Assembly: GCA_030849065.1 (NCBI GenBank)
Contig: JASAON010001647.1
Span: 62,001-126,000 of the forward strand
Direction of reading: 5' to 3'
Origin: Jaenimonas drosophilae
Lineage: Eukaryota; Euglenozoa; Kinetoplastea; Trypanosomatida; Trypanosomatidae
DNA length: 64,000 nucleotides
Shown here: piece after piece, positions 58,279 to 64,000 of the stretch
How positions within the stretch are numbered: position 1 is the stretch's first letter
How the letters are laid out: every line of letters begins with the position of its first letter
Notes under the pieces: generated by a model
The model's database searches: none
What the model was told of the DNA's origin: nothing
What the model saw: the letters and a program-made list of their open reading frames with translations, nothing else
Translations under genes and position numbers: made by a program

Positions 58279-60048
58279 TCATCGTTGAAATCCCACTCCG
58301 CACCACGCAGGGGCGTGCGTGTGAGGGCGGTAGAGTACCGAGTGAATCTTTGCTGTGGAGTCACACTGACGGACAAAGGCAGGGTCCATCCACTGAACGC
58401 GCGGGTCGGCCGACAACCCTTCCGGGTTCACGTCGGAGGGCTGACTTCCCTCCACGATCCGCAGCACACTATTCGCTGTGGGGTCCAAATAGCGAGGTGT
58501 ACGGGAAACAAGGGCAGAGGATGTTGGCTGTAGCCGTGGAGCTTCCAGGGCTCGCATTGAGGTCCTCCGTTCTGCCTCATGATGGGCAGTAAGCTGATCC
58601 CGTCGTCGTTGGGTCCACGCAAGATCCTTCGTCCACCGTTCTTGCAGAGCCTGGCGGTTCAGAGCTGCTGCTTCACGCCGAAGATTCCGCTCGCGTTTCT
58701 GAACCTCGACGGCCTCCATGCATTCGTGCCCCAATTCTTCCAGCGCGGCTTCGCGTCGTCGAATAACGTCCATCTGTCTCTTGTGCTCGGCATGCTTGCG
58801 TGCAGTCCGCGTCTTCTCATCAACCTCCTCCGCCTTGTGCAAAGTTTCCAGACGATCACGTTCTCGCTGGCCACGCCACACTTCGAGCCGCTTCTTGAGC
58901 TTTGCCTGCCGTTGAAGCCGTGCAGACTCCTTCTCACGAGCTGATGTGGCAGTAGAGGCTGCTTCTAACGCCGACCTCCATTGCCGTATGTGTTGCTTCC
59001 CCGCCTCCACTTCCTTCTTCTCTAGGTGGTACGCATCGATGAGGTGCTTGCGAGCTTCAACGAGACGCACATACCGAAGATACAGCTCGACATGGTGATC
59101 AATATCACGAGGTTGCACGAATTGAGAGAGCTTCTCTTGAGCCATTTCACGTACATCGGCAAAGGGAAGCCTGCTAAAGCCGTGGAGCGAGTCGGTCGGC
59201 TCACCCACAGTGGGCTGTGTTTGGCGCACCGCTGACTGGGCACGAAGGACAGCCTGAAGAAAACGATCGTGCAGATCATCTGGCCATCCGAGGGTTACTC
59301 CACCATGTTGAGACAAGAAGGAGTAGTACTCTGCGTTGACCACATCCGCTTCTTGCTTGAGTTGCTGTAAGCGAGCATGTCCATCTGCAATCCCAGGCGC
59401 AGCAGGTGAAGACGTGGCGACTGCAGCCTGGGTGGACGCAGCCGCGCTTGGCCCCGAAGCAATCGGTACCACCGACCGCCGCGCGGCACATAAATCACCT
59501 TGTTGGTTGGTTTGCGCAGAAGCTCCGACAGCAACGGTGGATCTACTCCTCTTTCCCAAAGCCTCTGCGCATGCTTCGAAGCGTCCCTCTTGTGAAATGG
59601 CAGCCTCTTCCGCGAGAAGCGGCGACCACCATTGATGAAGGCTCTGGCGCGCCTCTTGAAGAGCTCGCGTATATCCCTCTCGAGCCTTCTCAACACCAAG
59701 AGGCGAGGAATGATGCGTGGATCCATCAGGGTTGGAACCAAATCCATCATGTGCCAGCAACGCATCACGTTGGGCGCTTCGAACAATGGAAACCATTCGA
59801 GCGCATTGTTGTGCCAATTGTCGCTGAGACTGTTGCAACATAAAGGATTCGTGTTGCCTATACTGTCTATAGGTGCGGAGCGTTGTTCCATCATCATTGA
59901 CTGCAGATGTACAAGGAGCTGACGCCTGCGCCTGCAAAGACGCCTCGATAGAGTCTTGGGCATCCGACAGAAGTCCATACTCCAAAACCGTGGCATTTCC
60001 GCTGGTAGGCGCATGCGAGGCATATGCATGATGCATAGGCAGCGCCAT
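58279..60048 (-). CDS. Coiled-coil protein, CCDC112/CCDC148-like
   Basis: 589 residues, mostly helical. The block EYYSFLSQHGGVTLGWPDDL followed by HDRFLQAV (240-267) resembles the signature of the CCDC112/CCDC148 group (a Phe-x-x-Phe/His-Gly, Gly-Gly-Trp, then Asp-His-x-x-Phe pattern). Long Arg/Glu/Lys/Gln-rich coiled coils follow (about 300-490) with many Trp-Arg and Arg-Arg-Arg steps. Relatives are linked to cilia and centriolar satellites, which would fit a flagellated cell; this is inference from one block. ATG 60048 is 37 nt downstream of an acceptor (ACTTCTCTTCTTAAG, AG at 60087-60086). Confidence 0.65.
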   Translation of the reverse strand: MALPMHHAYASHAPTSGNATVLEYGLLSDAQDSIEASLQAQASAPCTSAVNDDGTTLRTYRQYRQHESFMLQQSQRQLAQQCARMVSIVRSAQRDALLAHDGFGSNPDGSTHHSSPLGVEKAREGYTRALQEARQSLHQWWSPLLAEEAAISQEGRFEACAEALGKRSRSTVAVGASAQTNQQGDLCAARRSVVPIASGPSAAASTQAAVATSSPAAPGIADGHARLQQLKQEADVVNAEYYSFLSQHGGVTLGWPDDLHDRFLQAVLRAQSAVRQTQPTVGEPTDSLHGFSRLPFADVREMAQEKLSQFVQPRDIDHHVELYLRYVRLVEARKHLIDAYHLEKKEVEAGKQHIRQWRSALEAASTATSAREKESARLQRQAKLKKRLEVWRGQRERDRLETLHKAEEVDEKTRTARKHAEHKRQMDVIRRREAALEELGHECMEAVEVQKRERNLRREAAALNRQALQERWTKDLAWTQRRRDQLTAHHEAERRTSMRALEAPRLQPTSSALVSRTPRYLDPTANSVLRIVEGSQPSDVNPEGLSADPRVQWMDPAFVRQCDSTAKIHSVLYRPHTHAPAWCGVGFQR

Positions 60049-60529
60049 AATTGGGAGGCCGTTAATGAAAAACCTTCACGGGCATCTTAAGAAGAGAAGT
60101 AAATGGGTGAAAATAAGAGCCATGTGCATCATTAGTGGAGGCCGCATCTAAATATCAGTAGTCCTTCATGTCCCACAAAGCACCACAAATAGCTTCATCC
60201 ATACAGTGGTTGAGACTGTTGGCAACGGTGGTTGGCCTTGAAGAGTGTTTGATGGCAGAAGAGGGAGGAGGAGTAGTGGTAGGAAAGGCCTCGTTCACCA
60301 TAGAGTGGAGCTTCTTTTTACACGAATACTTTCGGGAGTAAATTGATGTACCAAACTACGTTGTTTTGTCTTCGAGATTCAGCCACCAAGATAGATCGAT
60401 CAAGCAGACCATCAACAACAGTCAGAGCCATATGGCTACGACAATTGCGACCTCAGCAGAAGCATGAGCAACAGCACCAGCATCGGGGACTAGAGTGAAT
60501 GGTTGTGGTGTCTCACCACAAAAAAACCA
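60049..60529. other. Intergenic gap, no gene seen
   Basis: 481 bases. It holds the acceptor for the CCDC112/148-like gene (pyrimidine tract 60088-60103, AG 60087-60086) and no repeats. Short frames only. Confidence 0.55.
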
Positions 60530-62254
60530 TTACTGAAGCCCATCTAGAAGGCTCTTAGTCATGATATCGGTGAGGCGGCTCTGAACTTCCTTCGCTGAGG
60601 GGCGTTTCCATGGATTGTAGGTGAGAAGCTCCACAATCAACTGCGTCAAGTCATTGCTATAACCTCTTCGTTGCACATAAAACCGTACGCAGTCACTCAA
60701 ACTCTCCTTTCCACGGCGGCTTTCCGCGGGTGAGTCGATGCGTCGATTTGGCCGAAGTACGCTCGTCAGGTTCGATGCCTGAATGGCCCTCAGGTCATCC
60801 TGTGTGGCCCACATTTCTGCATTTAGAGCTACCGACTTGTTTGTGGATAAATCCTTCACTAACACGTATTCTGGCATAACAGTGAGTACATACAGAAAGA
60901 CCCCAAGACTCCACATGTCTGAGGCGGGCATAAGTCTGTGGTAGTGGACTGTCTCTGGTGCCATGGAGTCAAATGTTCCAATGTCCGTCTTCACAGCTCC
61001 CTGGTAGTCAAAGACTTCACAGCTCGCATCCAGGTCCATGAGAACGATTTGTTGTCGGTGATTGTAGAACATCACATTTTCGACCTTAATGTCGCCGTGT
61101 GCAATTGGTGGATTGTGATCGTGAAGGAAGCACAGGGCGGAAGAAAGCTGCAGCGCAATGGAACACACAAACGACTCTTCAAACTTGGAGGATGCAGGTA
61201 GATTCATGATCTCGGTCGCAACGCTTCCTTCATCATAGTACGGCATCACAATGCGTAGGGTACGCCGATCAGGTCGAATCTGCACAGCCAAGTATTCTAC
61301 TAGATGAGGATCTTGCATCACAGTGAGAAGCCGAACGGATTTTTGATACTGTCGTACAGCCTCCTTCTCATTGTCGAACTTAATCTGCTTCACAACTACT
61401 TCCGTCAGGGACTGATTTGGGCAGAAGAAGCGGCTTGGGCTGTGGAGGTCATTGAAACCATCACCTCGGGGACTGACAACTCGGTAAAGAAAAGCAGTTC
61501 CCTGGGCACCCTTGGCGAGCTCCTTCACTCGGACAATGCTCTGGAGCAGTCCTGTATCCCCACATGCGTAGCCATACTCGGGATCATCTGCCAGTAGGCC
61601 ATACTTCACACCAGATCCTTTCATGTGGGTTTGCATATGCTCACGCATTTCCACATGCACAATGGCTCGACCACAGTGATTGCAGCGACAGGCAGAGGCC
61701 TTGTGAACGGACCCGACTGATGAGAGAACCAGGTATGAGGCATAGAGGCTCGAGCGCTCTTGCCATATGAGTTCGGCATCATCCTCCGAGAAGCCCAGAA
61801 CTGTGCCGTAGGTGAGATGAGCAGGAAAACCACCCATGGGTTTCGTGACCACTGCGATATGACAGTTCTTTGGCGCAGGAAGCGGAACCGGAATCCGCTG
61901 GTCTCGACTAAGATACGCCAGCCGAACTCCACGGGCATCTCTTGGGCCGTTCATGCGAGGAAGTGGGATCCCCATCTCCTCCGCTAATGGGTGATATATG
62001 GAGGGTATCGGGTCTCCATCACGTTGGCCATTAAAAAGCTGGTTAATGAGCTCACGGGCGCCTTTTTCCTTGAGAGATGGATGATGATGATCTGGATCTG
62101 GGCGTTGTACGTCGTTCTGGCGAGGAGATACAGCAGTCACAACAGACTGATGGTTGTCCACAAAAGCAGGTTCTCGAGGAGTATTGCTGCTGCTTGCCCC
62201 CTGTGGATTTGTCTTCGGGAGATGGTAGCACGCTGGTAGGGGTAAGCCCGACAT
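60530..62254 (-). CDS. Protein kinase with N-terminal C2H2 finger
   Basis: 574-residue Ser/Thr kinase. A 180-residue N-terminal region of unknown fold is followed by a single C2H2 unit (Cys191, Cys194, His206, His210). The kinase domain starts at about 240. The Gly loop is reduced to KGAQGTAF, VVVKQ carries the ATP Lys (289), the catalytic loop is HGDIKVENV (Asp388, Lys390, Asn393), the metal motif reads DLD (407-409) where DFG is usual, and MAPE (431-434) marks the P+1 loop. The catalytic Lys and Asp residues are kept, so it is probably active. Overall closest to NEK-like kinases by eye. ATG 62254 is 15 nt after ACTCTTAG (62271-62270); a stronger tract at about 62524-62545 could give a longer 5' UTR. 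Confidence 0.85.
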   Translation of the reverse strand: MSGLPLPACYHLPKTNPQGASSSNTPREPAFVDNHQSVVTAVSPRQNDVQRPDPDHHHPSLKEKGARELINQLFNGQRDGDPIPSIYHPLAEEMGIPLPRMNGPRDARGVRLAYLSRDQRIPVPLPAPKNCHIAVVTKPMGGFPAHLTYGTVLGFSEDDAELIWQERSSLYASYLVLSSVGSVHKASACRCNHCGRAIVHVEMREHMQTHMKGSGVKYGLLADDPEYGYACGDTGLLQSIVRVKELAKGAQGTAFLYRVVSPRGDGFNDLHSPSRFFCPNQSLTEVVVKQIKFDNEKEAVRQYQKSVRLLTVMQDPHLVEYLAVQIRPDRRTLRIVMPYYDEGSVATEIMNLPASSKFEESFVCSIALQLSSALCFLHDHNPPIAHGDIKVENVMFYNHRQQIVLMDLDASCEVFDYQGAVKTDIGTFDSMAPETVHYHRLMPASDMWSLGVFLYVLTVMPEYVLVKDLSTNKSVALNAEMWATQDDLRAIQASNLTSVLRPNRRIDSPAESRRGKESLSDCVRFYVQRRGYSNDLTQLIVELLTYNPWKRPSAKEVQSRLTDIMTKSLLDGLQ

Positions 62255-62938
62255 TGGGACGGGCGGACGCTAAGAGTCGGATACACCAAAGGAGGGCCCC
62301 AATGACGTGAGAGTCTGAGAATACAGAAAGGATGCACTCCACCTTCTCCGTGGGGTTGAGGCAGCCGGAAATGTGGGGACAGAGGTCTCGGTCAGCAGAA
62401 TGAAAAAGCAGTGTATTATCAAAGTAGATGAGGGTAGCGGGATAGAGAGCACGCTAGAGAGAGTGCCAACTCTGTCGGGGGAGCTCTTGTGAGCGAGCTC
62501 CGCTTGTGTATGGCAACCAAACAAACAAAATAAAAAAAAGTAGATAGAGGGGGTGGGTTGTTCCCTAAATCTCTATCCTCCTTTTACCTTATCATGCACG
62601 AGATGATGATGGAGAAAGAAACAGAAAAACTTGCGTGCTGTCACCTGTTGAGATTCACATAGGTACGTGTGGGAACCTGAACACGAGCCGAGACCCTTCA
62701 CACATCTTCGCTTGCGTGCTTGGAAATTGTGGCGAAGCGCCGGAACGCCCTTCGCATAAGTCCAGTCACTTATCTTAACTTTTATATTTGGGAGAAGGAT
62801 GGGAACAAGTCCACATTTTAGTACTGTTAAACGAAACGGGGACACTGGTTCGATGCCAAGGACCTGAGAGCGCCGAATGAGCTTCTTTCCACTAACATCT
62901 GTTGGGTTACCGCACCTCAACATTTGTATGCTAGCCCA
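62255..62938. other. 684-base intergenic gap, no gene supported
   Basis: Between the kinase and RRP1 genes. A minus-strand pyrimidine tract (TACTTTTTTTTATTTTG, about 62524-62545) with downstream AGs marks an acceptor region. A 116-codon frame (62573-62923) starts 15 bases past the RRP1 stop without its own acceptor and ends at the tract, so I read it as 3' UTR. A small RNA in this stretch cannot be excluded. Confidence 0.5.
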
Positions 62939-64000
62939 CTACTCCTTCTCGCCACCAAACAGATCTTCTTTGGTTAGCTTATAGCTCTTCTTCCGCTTGG
63001 TATCCCGAGCAACCTTCTTCGGGCGTTTTTCTTCCTTCACGATGCGGGCTCGTAATTCTTTATCGTCGATCACTTCTCCAGCCTTCATGGATGCCCGGCG
63101 AGTCTTCACCTTCACATTGAGCTCCTTCTTCTTTTCTGACTTTCGAATCTGGCGCACGGCGCTACGTTCATCACGCACGCGCTTGCGGATGTCATTGATA
63201 TCTTCAATCTCCTTCACCACCCGCTTGCGCTGAGCCGTTCGAGTAAGGGTTTGGTAGGCATCAGGGTCTGCTGCTTGCTTCAGCACAAGCTCTGCCTCTG
63301 AGAACATTACTCGCACTGCGCGAACGGTTCCTCGAGCGACGGAAAACTCTTTGCAGAGCTTACACAAGGCGAACACAATCTCAGTGGTCTCCTTCACAGC
63401 AATGTCCTCAGCTTCCTCGCGGAGCTCCTCCTTCGCCTTGGGAACTGACTTTGCAGATTTCCGCGCAGCCTTCAGCTGCTCCATCAGATGCTCCGCTCGT
63501 CGCTTGGCCAGTACTCCACCAGCAATGGGGGGAAAGTAATTATCCAGCACTCGCTTCTCCACAAAATTTCCTTGGCTCATTGCGTAGAGCGGAATACCCG
63601 CGGAGAGGGCAACGAACAGCTCCTTTGATAGGTACGTACGACTCAGTTCATCGAAGGCTACATCGCACAGATGCATTGTGAGGCCGGTGCTGGTGGTGTT
63701 GGGAAAAACCTGAAGCTGCAAAATGTAGAAGATCTGGTCCACTGCCTCGCGAGTAGCTTGGAAGGGAGCGAGTGCCTCTCCACAGTAACGGGCAGGGATG
63801 CGAAGGGCAGTAAGAAATTCCTCAGTCGTCGATTCTGGGTGAGCTGGTGCGCCAGCCTTAGGTTTTGAATTAGTCTTTCGAGTGGTCGTGCGCTCATGGG
63901 TTGTGGATGGCGACTTCTCGTGCTCATGTAGCTGTTTCACAAACAACACCCACTGGAATACCATCTTTCGAACGAGCGCAAGATACTTATCCAGACGGTA
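62939..64000 (-). CDS. RRP1: RRP1/NOP52 rRNA-processing protein, 5' end cut by window edge
   Basis: Nucleolar protein for 60S ribosomal subunit assembly. The frame is open to the right edge (354 codons). Its first residues, YRLDKYLALVRKMVFQW, match the RLDK motif in the middle of RRP1/NOP52, so the ATG at 63964 is internal and the true start lies outside. A further family block is TGLTMHLCDVAFDELSRTYL, followed by a central helical part with PPIAGGVLAKR and a very basic Lys/Arg-rich tail typical of nucleolar proteins (KKKELNVKVKTRR, KRPKKVARDTKRKKSYK). An N-terminal part of roughly 150 residues is missing if the family length holds. Confidence 0.85.
   Translation of the reverse strand, partial: YRLDKYLALVRKMVFQWVLFVKQLHEHEKSPSTTHERTTTRKTNSKPKAGAPAHPESTTEEFLTALRIPARYCGEALAPFQATREAVDQIFYILQLQVFPNTTSTGLTMHLCDVAFDELSRTYLSKELFVALSAGIPLYAMSQGNFVEKRVLDNYFPPIAGGVLAKRRAEHLMEQLKAARKSAKSVPKAKEELREEAEDIAVKETTEIVFALCKLCKEFSVARGTVRAVRVMFSEAELVLKQAADPDAYQTLTRTAQRKRVVKEIEDINDIRKRVRDERSAVRQIRKSEKKKELNVKVKTRRASMKAGEVIDDKELRARIVKEEKRPKKVARDTKRKKSYKLTKEDLFGGEKE

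Noticed and set aside
62573..62923. 116-codon minus-strand frame between kinase and RRP1
   Set aside because: Starts 15 bases after the RRP1 stop with no acceptor tract and ends at the kinase acceptor region; probably 3' UTR.
1..64000. CRISPR arrays, insertion sequences, transposons, prophage, rRNA or tRNA genes
   Set aside because: No spaced direct repeats, transposase-like frame, terminal repeats or RNA-gene boxes were seen; repeats are simple microsatellites only.

Overview
This is nuclear DNA of a flagellate protist, most likely a kinetoplastid (Euglenozoa). Every gene I can support lies on the minus strand (27 genes in 64 kb), with no introns and short gaps. Upstream of most start codons there is a polypyrimidine tract followed by the first AG, the layout of a spliced-leader trans-splicing acceptor in a polycistronic unit. 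TGA, TAA and TAG all act as stops, so the code is standard. The EF-hand protein, the CCDC112/148-like coiled-coil protein and the mitochondrial proteins fit a flagellated kinetoplastid. I cannot name the species; a free-living bodonid is a guess. Both window edges cut through genes: an unknown protein at the left and an RRP1/NOP52 protein at the right.

Layout from left to right (transcription runs right to left). 1-6.1 kb: unknown partial gene, SPO11, a PPIL4-type cyclophilin-RRM protein, and two neighbouring RBX1-type RING-box proteins. 6.4-13.6 kb: a long coiled-coil protein, a mitochondrial protein with three degenerate ArdC-N-like repeats, an exonuclease III-type AP endonuclease, and eIF2A. 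14-19.2 kb: three low-complexity proteins of unknown role, one with LysM-like motifs at both ends. 19.5-29.7 kb: a USP48-like deubiquitinase, a mitochondrial TDP2-like pseudoenzyme, a HAD-family phosphatase and transaldolase. 29.9-45.5 kb: one 15.6-kb reading frame for a VPS13 lipid-transfer protein that ends in two dysferlin-type domains. 45.5-47.3 kb: the largest gap, without a convincing gene. 47.3-64 kb: beta-carbonic anhydrase, a secreted GH18 protein, an auxin-efflux-carrier-type membrane protein, a spermidine-synthase-fold protein, an EF-hand protein, ISCA1, an unknown small protein, a CCDC112/148-like protein, a zinc-finger protein kinase and RRP1.

As usual in kinetoplastids, neighbouring genes share no pathway. 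They cover meiotic recombination and DNA repair, ubiquitin ligation and removal, translation and ribosome assembly, mitochondrial Fe-S and DNA/RNA functions, carbon metabolism and lipid transfer. Expression would be set after transcription.

The left 28 kb is full of triplet and dinucleotide repeats that put Asn, Ser, Asp, His and Gln runs into otherwise conserved proteins. The right 17 kb has almost none. Many of the longest open frames begin at TTG or GTG, or upstream of the acceptor AG, so most starts below were moved to the first ATG downstream of the likely acceptor.
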